Notes: generated from the sequence alone by a model not told the origin. A stretch of DNA of 64,000 nt from Paracyclopina nana (GCA_019096065.1 JAGUCH010000007.1:4548501-4612500), one strand, 5' to 3'. Counted from the stretch's first letter, positions 49,401 through 60,373 are shown. Made by a program: numbers and translations.

Positions 49401-52400
49401 TATTACCACTCTGGGTAACTGATGAGCACTTCAAGACAATATTTCAGCTTAAGGGTGTTTCTATACTGTAGTACACGCTTGGTCACATTATGAGGATTTT
49501 GTGGGGCGATTACCACTTTGTGCTGCATGAACATAATGAAGCCAGAGCTTGAATGTGCTACCACATTGAGTAATATCAAAGAGTTTGTGAATTAATGAAG
49601 TTTGCCAAGAAAGTTGGGCATTAGTTTCCGAACCATACGACAGTTTTTCCAGCAGCAAAACTTGACGCACGTGAGCCGGAAATTCCCTGACACTTTTGCA
49701 GAAAAAGAGCTGACAGGAAAGCAGATTTTCGCACTGTTTGGATAAGCCAGTTGCTTCCACCAAAGTTTTGCATTTTCGAAAATGCATGGACTGAAAAAAG
49801 ATATATATCTGAAGCTTATTTTTTTGTTTCACGTGGTTTTTGTTTACTTCACATATGGCGTGCTTCCGGTCGCGTGGTAGGTCTTTTTTGTTTACATTTC
49901 CGGTCCTCTAAAAAGCGCGCCAATTCAACCCTACTGCCTTTGTCTCATGACCAATGGCAAAATTAGTTTTAAAAGGGACGGGGCAAAAAATATCTTTCAC
50001 TTCATTAATCGAACTATCAGCTGTATTATTAATCGATCTTCTCGCAATGATATTAGTCCATTATTGCATGATTGAGGTAGAGGTTCGCTGTGGTATCTCT
50101 TTGCCATAAAGCCTATCTTGGTGCTATCATCATTCTCCATAGAGGAGTATATTACAAGTGGAAAAGGGCCATTTTTGTGCATGCTCTGCTTTAAAAGATG
50201 TCTATGGTCAATTGGCACAGCATGCCATGTACACAGCATCCAGCCAATGTTAGATAGAATGGTAAATCTAAGGAGCCATCAGAGCATAAACTCGCCATAT
50301 TTCTCATTTCTAGTCCATTTTTTGTGTCCAAGTAAGCTTGCCCCCAAACCGGATCTTGTAGCGTTTTTGAAAAGCTCAGTTGGGAATCTATTCATTGGGT
50401 GCTTCTTCTTGCTGCAACAAGAATAATTCCCTTGGGACTTTCTTTGCTGGACCTTCGTCCATTTCTCACCAGTTCTTGTGTTGTCAACTGAAGATCCCCT
50501 AAGTTCTTTTGTACTATTACAGCTATCTCCCTCCCCTCATTAGCTTTTTGCACTGCACTGTGGGTGTTGTTGTCTTGTTGTTCAAAAGGATTGGGCGAAA
50601 GCTCTGACTATATTTTAAAGTCAGCCTCTTAATTGAGCTGGAATTAAGATGGGAAAAAACTAACTAGAAGAAGAAGAAGCTCTGCTAATACATAGCACAG
50701 CATGAATTAATGAGCTAGCTTAATTGTCAGCTCTTGGCACAAGAGCAAAAAGAACAGAATAAGTCTCAACTAAGCCACTTCTCTAAGGAACAGATATTTT
50801 TTGTATAAGAAAGTTAATATGAGACAAGGCTGAAAAATCAGGGATTTCAGTGATTTCATCTGGAACATGTTTGCTTCCCTAGCAAAGGAGTATGTGTTCC
50901 TTATTGAACAGCTCTCTTTTGTGATCGTCGCCATAGAGAAAGTGCACTTGAAAGGTATGAGAGTCATAAAGTGGGTTTCATATTGCCTGTTGCGAGCAAG
51001 GGCCATTTTGTTCCAACTTTTTTTGTGCTGCTTCCTCCTTCTCTCACACCTCTCGAGCCCAATTTTCGAATTGAGAGCAAAGGCTGCTGGCCTTTTTTAT
51101 GATGGCCTTTAAAGGATCTGGCTAGAGATTGCCAAGTGTTACTGCCATTCCACTCTAAGGTCACGAATGAACAAAAAAGAGATACCACTCCCTTCTCCAC
51201 AATTGGCCTTTAGAGCCTTCACGGACTGCTGTGGCCTTTATTTAAAAGGATAATAAACTGGTATGGTGGTAGAGCTGAAGTAACCAAATAAATTGGGACA
51301 ATCCCAGCTAGTTTAGCCTGAATGGGGGAATTTGAATGGCTGAGGAAGCAGCAAGGCCAATAATATTGGAAGTCAGCTTTTCTTTTTACTACAAAGGCCA
51401 TGAGGAGATAACCCCACAGAGAGATGATCACCACCTTTTTCCTGTCCTCGTTTTTTTACCCAGTTTGATCCTACTCCTTTTCCTTTTTCTGGCAAAAATA
51501 AAGGCCAGGAAAGAGCCAGAAGCACTGAGACAAACAAAAGTCACAACTTTTTGCAACAAATGGCCTTTGGAATGGAAAAGTTGGCCTACTCCTCAACCAG
51601 ATGGAGCCATGGTGGTCTTACTGCAATTCTTGGGGAAGACGAAGAAGAAAACTTTTAAATTCTTCTGGGAAAACAGTGATGCTTCAGGGGCCAAGACAAC
51701 AACTGACTGGCTTATGCCAAACAGTGCTATGCTGATAATATGCAGAGTGAATCAATGTCTCAGTTGGGAAATGTCACTAATGAGCTTACATGCTGAATTC
51801 TAAGTGCTTATTGGGAAGTTAGAAGAAACTTGGGCATTGTTGTCCTCAAGTGCCAAAAAGTGGAGCTGCAAAAAAGGCAACTACAGCAAATCTCCTCAAA
51901 AACATTTTCTTAAAAGTATCTCCTTAAATGCTTTCCAGCTGAAGATGTAACAATGAAAGTTGGCTTCTTTTTGCCTTGGAGAGACTAGAAAAAATTAAGG
52001 CTCTTTCCATCTCTTGATGTGCATTTCAAAGAAGAGAGAATGGAAGGGATTTAAAACACATCCAGGCTCCTTCTTTTGGTAGACATAGCCTAATAGCAGC
52101 GTGGTTTTCCCTCCGGATTCCAATGCTAGTGTAGCCAACCTAAGTACATTTTGTGGCTTGCTACTTCAAGCTGGTAAAGGCAATTTTCTCCTCGTGTTTA
52201 CATTCAAGCAATAGTTGTTGCTAAAATGTTTATTGGTAAAGAGCACATACATGTATATGCTAGCTGTAGTTGTAGTAGGAGGAACAGGAATAGAAAGAAA
52301 GCCTTTGGCACCAGTCAAGGCCAAAAACATGGAAATCTTGGCTCACTGGTGTATGTAAGGAAGAAACTACCTTTATATCTGTGTGTTGGAGGTGAAAAAT

Positions 52401-52501
52401 TGGCTTTTATTTTTGACCTGTCTGCCAGAATCAAATCAAAATGAATTGGTCGGTCCAAAAGGCAATTGAGGGGATTTCAACACTATTACAGGAGGGCTTA
52501 C
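43499..52501. other. Gene-poor 9-kb stretch (probable intron)
   Basis: AT-rich with many short GATGAT/ATCATC runs (for example 44141-44160 and 45857-45870). A plus-strand open segment at 45168-45457 without an early ATG reads as Tyr/Cys-rich and is noted separately. A minus-strand 78-codon frame at 47454-47690 is followed at once by AATAAA. Neither is strong enough to call a gene. Confidence 0.45.
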
Positions 52502-52590
52502 CTTGATGGTGATGATGCTGCTGTTGATATTGGTGCTGTTGGTAATAATGATCCATGTTGCAGTTTGGGCTCACAATCATTTTATACCAT
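52502..52590 (-). CDS. Candidate 5' coding exon with a Gln/His-rich stretch
   Basis: An 89-bp segment between an acceptor (CTTTTTCAG at 52591) and a strong donor (CAAG|GTAAGC). In the frame that joins the exon at 43498 it reads WYKMIVSPNCNMDHYYQQ and then a run of Gln and His. A start at ATG 52580 would make a protein that runs through 43251-43498 and 27096-27200 into the PTB/SH2 adaptor with no stop or phase clash (773 aa in all). Codons within the Gln/His run are mixed CAA/CAG/CAT/CAC. Confidence 0.5.
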
Positions 52591-54216
52591 CTGAAAAAGA
52601 TGATGAAAGTTTTCATTCGGTCCAGTAGAGGGCGTCGCAAGCCAATTAATACTTGTGCATGGTATAATAGACCGTGAAAACAATGAGCTAGGCCATGAAA
52701 AAAGGGGACATATGACGACAAAAGCAGGCCATTCATTACCCAAGTGAGTCTAAAGAAAGCTAGTCCTCCCTTAAAAAATACTATCCTCCATTTTTTTATT
52801 TCATAGCAAAAACTCGAGCCTAGTTTTCTGCATTTGATGGCTGCAACAACTAGATATTTTTTCTTGAAAGTATCTTTCTATATCATAAAAAGTTTTCTTT
52901 TGTCACATATCATGTGCTAGATAGAAAGGCATAAAAAAGCAGGGAAGCTGGAAAATTTTTGCTTGTGCTTAATTCATCTTTTCTCTGTGAAATGTGAATT
53001 GACCTGGGTTCTTCAATTCCTCTTTGAGGTCAAAACTTCAAAGGAGAAGAAGGGCTCTCTGCTTCAGCTAAGTATATGCATTGCAACCAAATTGTGGAAA
53101 ATAGATCAGGAGATGGACAGCAATAATAGAGGGCCATTACACAGGGATATTCCCCCTTTTCAGCATGCCATTATAGTACAAGTGCCCCTCTCTATGCAAA
53201 AGGATAAGCCAATTTTCCACCTTTGACCTGAAGGAATTTGTTGCTACATATAGCAGTGAAACCTTTGAAAAGGGATTGTGCTATAAAAATGCAGATTTAT
53301 GCTTAAACCTTGATGCTCCCAAGGGACTTTTTCACTACTTTCTGCTGTGAATAAGTTGAGGAAAAGGGTGAATAAAATCTGCTTCCATTGTAGGCATTTC
53401 CTTTTTTTCAAAGTGTAGGAGAAGGGACATTCTATTTGTCTTGAGGGAGGAAAAACAGATGTTGCTCCTAATGTTGACTTGCACATTGGTAACCAATATT
53501 GAGCAAAATCTCTTTTTCATGAAGGCAAAAAGCCTCTTTGGTTGATTTATTTATTAGCTTGCATTCAAGTTTTGAGTGCTGCTGGCACACTTTAAATATT
53601 CAGCCGAAAAGTGCATTTCCCTTTTGCAAGGCTTTATATTCACACGTAAAAAGTACAAGATTGCAAAAAGGCCAATTTATGCCACTTTTTCTCCCCCACA
53701 TCCCATTTCACAGCTATCTATATCAGCTACTATGAAAATAGCTTTGGCTTCAAAAGCCATAAATTTCTGTTTTTTTAAATGTAGCTTACTTTAGCTTTCT
53801 TCACAGGATGAAAACTTGAACAATGTTGCTCACTTTTTGTCTCACACGTTTGATTATTTGCCACACGTTTTGTGCTGTGAAGCACGCGCTCAGAGCGTTG
53901 ACTGACTCATTTTGGTTGAGCTCGCGGAAAATTTTTGGGCGCCGCTCTTTAAATGCGCGCGAAGCTCTCAAAGGTGCCAAGGCAGAAATTGGATTGTTGC
54001 GCGCTTATTTATCTTTTTTCTTTCGCATAACTCCACTGAAATTGATTCAAAGTTTGCACCATGATAACTTTGTTGCAAAAAGGCTTTCTTACTCAAAGTT
54101 GTTGCAATCTCGTCAATCATCTCTCAATTTTGGCAAGTGTGGGAAACAATTGCAATTTTTTGCTCCTATACTTCTCTGTAAAATATTGTTAGCTCAGTTG
54201 GCTTTTAAGCTTCACT
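52591..54216. other. Intergenic stretch upstream of the IR-like gene
   Basis: A CTCF-like motif lies at 52622-52635. The rest is AT-rich with no convincing exon. A 153-codon plus-strand frame (53823-54284) overlaps the IR-like start in another frame and has no recognisable features. Confidence 0.5.
52622..52635 (+). promoter_or_regulatory. CTCF-like motif
   Basis: CCAGTAGAGGGCGT matches the CTCF core at 13 of 14 positions. It lies 32 bp outside the most upstream candidate exon of the putative long adaptor gene. Confidence 0.45.
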
Positions 54217-56196
54217 ATGGTGAAAAGCATTTTCATGGTATGTGGATTTATGGTGGCATGCTACACCACCACCTTGTTAGTTAGAGGTGAAAAAGAGCTA
54301 GCAAAAATTGTTGAAGCCATGAAAAATGAGGTGAACACTGACAAATTCTGCGTCACAGGGATTGCTACCGAGTTGCATTTGAAGACAAATGAGCTTGAAG
54401 CGAGCATTCCTCTGATTTGGTTGGATTTTTCAGCCCAGCTACAAACCTTGACAAGTGCTATGGAAACATGTCCACATTTTTTCATAGGTCTAAAATATGT
54501 CAAATTCCACAGTATTTGTGTTTTGATTTTTTTTTGCTCCATCAAATAGTTGTTTCAAGTGATGATCAATTTGAGGCATGGCTTAATGAATTGAGGCTGG
54601 CAAATTTGGAATTTGCCCACTCCTATTTTGCACTTTGGTTTCCAAATAAGTCACTTTCAGAAGTGGGCAAATGGCTTTTGGAGAATGATAGTTTTGTGCT
54701 GAACATTATTGCCATTTCTGCCAAATGGCAAGTGGTCAATTACCAAGATTCTCTCACACTGGTTGGTGATGGCCAAGATAATTTCACAATTTATGGCCAA
54801 TTATATCCAAAAAATAGGCTTGATGATTTACATGGCAAAGTCCTGCAAGGTGCAACCTTTAGGTATCCTCCATATACCTACATAAATGAGAATGGCCAAT
54901 ATGATGGGAATGAGGTGAAGAACAAAGCCTCTTTAAGCAAGGTAAATGTTGCCATGGAGAAATTCATCTTTTCAGGCTAAGCAAATAGAAGCCATGTCTA
55001 GAGTCATGAATTTCCAAATTGACATAAATCCCCCTACAGATGGAGGCTTATGGGGAGCAGATCTTGGAAATGGCACTTATTCAGGCCTTGTTGGAGACAT
55101 TCAAATGAAGAGGATAGATTTGGGCTGGGCTGGCATTTTCTTGTTTCCTCAAAGAGCCCAAATCACTGGCTTCACTTTTCCCTCTTTGTATGAGACAGTT
55201 TGTTTCATGGTGTCCAAGCCCAAACCCTTGCCTCATTGGCTCTCCCTAATTATTCCCATGGATGGGCTCACTTGGCTGGCCTTTTTCATCACCTCACTCA
55301 CACTTTTGGTGGCCTTCATGGCCTACCCTCATTTGGTGGACAGTTCTGACATTCATTCCTCCTCCATTGGAATCATGATTGTGTTTGACTTGATTTTGAA
55401 TGCATCCATTTATGTGCAGAAAATCAAGTCTAGAGCTCTGAATGTTTTCCTCCAAATTGTCATTCCAGCTTTGTTCATTTTGACCACAGCCTACAAGGGG
55501 GCTTTGACCTCAGTCCTTACAATTGATTTGCCTAGAGCTCCTATGGATTCTGCCCAAGAACTGGTTGAGAACAATGTTCAAGTTGGCAGCAATTTTGACC
55601 ATGCTTGCAATGAATTGAGGGGGAGTAGCAATCATTGGCACCAGACTTTGGGAGCTACATGTTATGCATTTTTGCAGTATGATGTAGGCTTTGCTAGGGC
55701 TCAAACTGATGCAAAGTTTGCTGTCAATGAAGGCAAATCTTTCTTGGAATACACCATCAGAGAACGTTTCACCAACAAGTGAAAATTGCCCTGTTCCAAA
55801 CATTTGTTATATTTTCATTAGGTCACTAATTGTAGATTTGGCTTGACTGACAAGCACATCACGAAAGAATGCAACCAATTTTGGCACGTATCTTTCCTCG
55901 TTCCCAAGGGAAGTGTGTACAAGAGCAAGTTCAGCATTTTAATTATGAGAATGTCAGCTGCGGGCCTCCAAAGGAAGTTCTACACTGAAGAAATGGACAA
56001 AAAAGCAATATTGTACAAGGAGCTGCTGGCATCATCACAAACCATACCTCTCAATTTACACCACATGCAAGGAGCCTTTTTTCTCTATACGCTCGTTATT
56101 TGGCTGGCAATTATCGCTTTCCTACTGGAAATTACTCTCATCAGGATCGTCAGAAAAAAAATACCAGCCAAGGAAAAATCTACCAAAAAATATTGA
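54217..56196 (+). CDS. Divergent ionotropic receptor (IR-like, iGluR superfamily)
   Basis: A ligand-gated channel-type membrane protein, probably chemosensory. Four exons close in phase: 54217-54487, 54550-54941, 54976-55778 and 55836-56196, giving 608 aa. A hydrophobic start (residues about 4-22) is a likely signal peptide. The amino-terminal domain includes FIVVSSDDQF (about 89-98). The S1 half of the ligand-binding domain begins near LQGATFRYPPYTY (189-201). The channel unit has a first membrane helix at about 318-337 and the gate helix with AYKGALTSVLT at 393-403, where classical receptors have SYTANLAAFLT. S2 follows, and the last helix ends near residue 594 before a Lys-rich tail. The weak conservation of the gate motif and the short N-terminal region fit IRs rather than true glutamate receptors. 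The ligand cannot be predicted. Confidence 0.88.
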
Positions 56197-56685
56197 CTAC
56201 TTCATTACATGAACATTTTTTGCTGAACTCTTTTAATTCTTAATTTTAGTTTTTATAGTTGAAGCTCACAAATACTTGGAATATTAATAAAGGTAGCATG
56301 GCTGTATTACAGTCTCGTTAGGTTGTAGTGTAGATAAAAAGCAAAATTTTGAGGGAGGTTTGGTGATTAATTTTATTAGGTTCCACCCTTTCGCACCATC
56401 ATCACATTTTTTTAGCCTTTGTGCGTATGCGAAATTGCATATTTAGGGGTTGCAGTTCCCAGAAGACAAAGACTACCAGTTGAAGATTTGTCGAGCAAAC
56501 TTGCAGACCTTTTGTAGGAGAAATCCTCGAAAAATAAAAACTGATTTGACTTCAAATAATTGGGGGTGGGTAATTTTGTACAATTTGCCATTTCACAACA
56601 AGTTTAGATGTTTGTTGATGTAGTACGGAAACTAGTAGGGGATGATGAAAATCTATATTGCTCTGAAGCAACTTTCTTAGCAAAA
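56197..56685. other. Intergenic interval between the IR-like and Maf-like genes
   Basis: It holds the IR-like 3' UTR with an AATAAA at 56286-56291 (about 90 bp past the stop) and the upstream region of the Maf-like gene. I see no other gene and no clear promoter element. Confidence 0.6.
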
Positions 56686-57421
56686 ATGGGGGACAATCTG
56701 GAATGGGATAATTGCCACTACAGAGGTAACTCTAATTCTCAATTTAAAAACTATCGTTGATTCCATGCTTTAGGTGCAGACATTTCATCTCACGACCATT
56801 ATCCAGGCGAGCGTGAAGAATTGGTAATTTTATAGGCAAATTTTAAAACTTTTCTTCTTAATTATTTTCTAATTTCAAGCAAGCAGAAAATTGTGGAAGA
56901 TATATTCATGGCATTTCTGAACACGATGCAAGACATCTACCTGTCAAGGAATTGAACAAGCTTATTAAGCAACATGAATTGAGGTAGGAAAGCATTTTCA
57001 TAGGCATATGCAGCCATTTCATTAAGTCAATGTTAATTTTAGCAAAGATCAAATTAAGGAAATAAAACAGGAACGAAGAAAAAACCAAAACCGACTTTAT
57101 TCTCAAACTGGAAGAGTGAAGAAAGCTAGCAAGATGAACGAATTAGGAGCTGAAAACGAATGGCGTCGCAGAATTCTTCAAGCTACCGAGGATGAAATTG
57201 CCTTCTTGATCAAAATTACGGATGCAAACAATCGAAAATTGAACAACCTCTTGAAGGAGCTGGTGCCTCTTTACAATCTAGGACGTAAGCACCATTTGGA
57301 ACTCCCTTCAGACCTGAAAAAGAGACTTTCATCTAACCTAGAAAATCTCAGCAACAAGTCACCTCATAGAAATTATCTTGATCAAGAATGCATTGCAAGG
57401 TTAAGATTGAATAGCATTTAG
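56686..57421 (+). CDS. Divergent Maf-like bZIP protein, paralogue of the small Maf at 60.5 kb
   Basis: Four exons, 56686-56725, 56774-56823, 56880-56983 and 57043-57421, close in phase at 190 aa. Residues about 42-64 form a Maf-type extended homology region (ISEHDARHLPVKELNKLIKQ), followed by SKDQIKEIKQ and a basic region RRKNQNRLYSQTGRVKK. The N-x7-R signature survives (N81, R89), but the invariant GYA..C of Maf becomes LYS..G. A weak coiled coil follows. The intron phases (1, 0, 2), the 40-nt first exon and the junction inside the Ser codon before the basic region match the canonical small Maf gene 3 kb away on the opposite strand. That supports a DNA-level duplication followed by fast divergence. 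No stops interrupt it, so it is probably still functional, with altered DNA binding. An AATAAA lies at 57458-57463. Confidence 0.82.
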
Positions 57422-57457
57422 TACAGAGGTTGTATATTTTCCATATAGAAGTGAGAT

Positions 57458-57463
57458 AATAAA
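57458..57463 (+). promoter_or_regulatory. AATAAA polyadenylation signal of the Maf-like gene
   Basis: A canonical hexamer 37 bp after the Maf-like stop codon and 52 bp before the end of the convergent LMF1-like gene. Its presence supports the Maf-like gene being transcribed. Confidence 0.65.
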
Positions 57464-57514
57464 TACAAAGCAACCAATTAGAAAATTAATTGAACTTTGT
57501 AAGTATGACTATGG

Positions 57515-59312
57515 CTACTGCAAAACCCATCCAAATTGCTTGAATATTGGGCCAAGTGTTCCCAAATCTAAGACAGGCATGTATTCTTTCAAGTACTTTC
57601 TTGTCCACCATTGGCCCTGATTGTAAGCTTTAGAGCCAGGTTTTGAAAAGTGGTACTTGAAGTGCCTAGCTCTGATGAATTTCGGTGGGTTTCCACCACT
57701 GAAAGGATTGTGCAGTATTAGAGAATCTACAATTGGGTCGTTGACTAGCATTTTTCCTGCCAAGTGAACCAGCCACGGATTTTGCTGATAGCTTTGAAAG
57801 GCAGCAAACCACATCAGCCAGTCCAGTCTGTAGTGGTAGGGTGATATCAGGCAGGGTGTTTGAGTGAGATTTCCAGGCTTGCACTTAAAGTCATATTCGA
57901 GCCATTCAGCTTGAGGATCTTGTGGGTCACTTGCATAGGTTCCCTCCAATATAATTTCTGTTCTCTCCCTTGTCACGCTGCCAAAAGCTCCATATGTATT
58001 GACAATCCGGAATGGCTCAAACGAAGTGTTCATAATTTGGCGAGAAGACAACAAATTCTGAAATTGGATTGTGTGCTACATTTTGTAGAATGCCGACAGT
58101 GTACACTCACCTGAACTATTGGCACACTCAAGTAAGCTAAAATACAGCCAACCACAATCGAGGTACATAACCTGACTGTGGCAGAGAACTTTTCCCATGC
58201 TGACTGTTTTGCCCTTGAATGGTGAATCTTTTCCAAATGTTGGACTCTATCAATAGCCTCCTCACTAAAAATGCCTTTCCAAATTTTGTCGTCAAAGAAC
58301 CAGATTGAGGGTAAAACTGTCAACCAGTTGAGAAACGACAAGTTCCCAGTGCTGATAAGAATGAATTGAAATAAGATCTGCCAAAAGCCATTCAACAATG
58401 CTGCCCAACGGAATGGAATGAAGGCAAACAGGGGGAAAATAAGCTCGACCATGTGATTGCCAAAAGTCTCGAATTTATGCCAGGCTTCCGGAGCAGAATG
58501 AGCAAAGAATGAAATGGGATTGGGATTGGGCTGAGTCTCGTAGAAGTAGTTCATGCAGGTAAGATCAAGCCAACACTTGTCACCCCTGATCTTGATCAAT
58601 CCGGCACCAAGCATTATTCTTGAGATGAGCCAGCGATAGCCCAAAATGGCCAAAAAGTTGGGCCTGCATCCATCTGGAAACTTGGACATGCTTAAGGCTG
58701 GAACGATCCAAATAGCCAAGAAACCTAAAAACCAGTCTTGAAAAATAATGTCTAATGTAAAACTGTAGTAGTTGTTACCAGTTTCTAAAAGTTGGCTTTC
58801 CCAGCCGAAACTAAACCAAGTTTGACCAACGTTAACTATGGAATGGTATAAAATCCATAAACTGAACATGACTACAATATTTGCTGCACCGGAGACAAAA
58901 ACAATTAGGGACAAGGTCATGCCAATCATGGCTGTTACGTCCAATGCTTTGTCCATGTCATCCCAAGAGTCCAGAAACCAGTATAAGGTTGGTGACTGAA
59001 GAAATAGTTGCATTCTTGACAATCCTTTGAAATTTGAAAAACATTTTTGAGGAACAATTTGGCGGGAAGTAGACCTCGATCACCGATTAGTTCCTTGTTT
59101 TGATCAAAACTGATGAGAAAAGCCACAAAGTAGATGAATGCCAAGCTTCTCAAAAAGACAACTCTTGTCATCCAAAAGCTTCTGCGAAAATCGATTTTTG
59201 GTTCAGCGTCCGCATCTTCTTTTTTTGCTGCACTTTTTGGCCTCACGTCACTTTCACTCTCTAATAGTTTGCCTCTAAATCGCAAACTTTGCTGTTGTTC
59301 TCCTTCAGCCAT
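57515..59312 (-). CDS. LMF1: Lipase maturation factor 1-like ER membrane protein, with an apparent frameshift
   Basis: LMF proteins are multi-pass ER proteins needed to fold secreted lipases. Exons are 58779-59312, 58724-58111 and 58057-57515. Start ATG 59312 (MAEGEQQQ). Landmarks: GLLPAKLFLKN, the conserved YHSIVNVGQTWFSFGWESQL then LETGFLAIW (the last across the 54-bp in-frame intron 58725-58778), many membrane helices, and a C-terminal domain with PFSGGNPPKFIRA. The first exon contains a phase break near 59033: up to LFLKN one frame matches the family, and from SNFKGLSRMQLFL onwards the +2 frame does. The exon sum is two nucleotides over a multiple of three, so a 2-nt insertion or 1-nt deletion would explain it. 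It occurs in AAAAATGTTTTTC, where homopolymers make a sequencing error plausible. With the break removed the length is about 562 aa, as in human LMF1. LMF2 is a less likely alternative. Confidence 0.88.
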
Positions 59313-59941
59313 GATCACACAAATTGACCTCTTGTCAGTTAACAGAATATTATTTTCATTTCAATCATTAGTGATGATTTGTTATTCACAGCGCTCGCAA
59401 TTTTAGCCGAAAATGAATCAAAAAATAAGTCTAGTTAACAGCAATCGGCGTAAAACTAAATTAAACAAAGAAAATCAAATAAAATCCTAAAGATGAATTT
59501 TTTTCTGAACTATTAGTAGCGATTCCACACAAAATAGCAATAATTAGTAATTAGATAAAGGCAGAGATGTCTTTATTTATCATCAAAATTGTCCCAAAAC
59601 TTCATCGCTCGGTTTGTTTAAGAATCTATTAGAGATGAATCGGGCCAAGAAAAGTCGGGCTCGGGCTTTCTTAAAATAACTCGTATTGGGCCCTAATTGG
59701 TTTTTTTATTCTTTGTTTTTTTCGAATTGATACAAAATTTGCTATCTAAAATTTTTCGGCTCGGACTCGGACTGAGGTCTTACTTAGCTCGGGCCGGAAA
59801 TTGGTTTCGGGCTTTCGAGCTCGGGGCTGAGCCCGATGCACCTCTAGATTCTGTCAACAAAGCCATTTTTATGATTATTAAGCCGCATTGCTGAATCGCA
59901 AATTCGCCATTTCTCCCCGTACGATTTTAAGGGCTGGCAAA
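59313..59941. other. Shared head-to-head promoter interval of the LMF1-like gene and TXNDC17
   Basis: This 629-bp interval between divergent start codons is AT-rich on the LMF1 side. A 217-bp GC-patchy MITE at 59630-59846 fills the TXNDC17 side, leaving only 95 bp between the element and the TXNDC17 start. Confidence 0.6.
59630..59846. mobile_element. hAT-like MITE rich in GGGCTCGGGC motifs
   Basis: The ends TAGAGATGAATCGGGC and, in reverse complement, TAGAGGTGCATCGGGC form 16-bp inverted repeats with two mismatches. The eight bases outside each end (GAATCTAT and GATTCTGT) agree at six positions, fitting an aged 8-bp hAT duplication. The subterminal regions repeat GGGCTCGGGCTTT in both orientations. 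Confidence 0.65.
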
Positions 59942-60373
59942 ATGCTTTCAAAGCACTCAGTTGAAGGTTTCGAGGCATTCCAGGCCAAAGTTGAAGCACT
60001 TGCCAAAGATGACAAGCCCCTTTTTGTTTACTTTTCTGGCTCCAAAACCGCCTCCGGTAATCCCCAAAATCTATTTTTTCTGGAATATAACACAGGTAGC
60101 TCTCTTTTCTTTTTAGGACAAAGTTGGTGCCCATATTGTGTCACTGCTCAACCAATAGTTGAGGCCACTCTGGAAAACTTGACTGCAAACTATTTATATG
60201 TTGGCGTTGGAGAGCGAGGATTCTGGAAGGATCCCAATTGCATATTCAGGACAAGCCCTTTGACCAAATTGAGGTCGGTACCAACCTTGTTTCGCTGGGG
60301 AGCTTCGCAAAATCGCCTGGAAGAGGGCCAATGCACCAAGCCTGATCTTATCACAATGCTTTTGGAAGATTGA
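59942..60373 (+). CDS. TXNDC17: Thioredoxin domain-containing protein 17 (TRP14-like)
   Basis: A small cytosolic oxidoreductase that acts on cystine and other small disulfides and is reduced by thioredoxin reductase. Two exons, 59942-60056 and 60117-60373, close in phase at 123 aa, the usual family length. The fold shows LFVYFSGSK (beta strand), then the active site SWCPYC (C43, C46) split from the strand by the intron, then VGVGERGFWKDPNC and the cis-proline segment SVPTLFRW. The vertebrate active site is WCPDC, so Asp is replaced by Tyr here. The gene converges on the small Maf gene, with 148 bp between stop codons. Confidence 0.94.
   Translation: MLSKHSVEGFEAFQAKVEALAKDDKPLFVYFSGSKTASGNPQNLFFLEYNTGSSLFFLGQSWCPYCVTAQPIVEATLENLTANYLYVGVGERGFWKDPNCIFRTSPLTKLRSVPTLFRWGASQNRLEEGQCTKPDLITMLLED

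Noticed and set aside
51336-51803. 155-codon plus-strand open frame
   Set aside because: No signal, motif or splice context; low-complexity hydrophobic and Lys-rich stretches typical of chance frames.
53823-54284. 153-codon plus-strand open frame upstream of the IR-like gene
   Set aside because: It overlaps the IR-like first exon in another frame, has no recognisable domain, and its composition resembles translated noncoding DNA.
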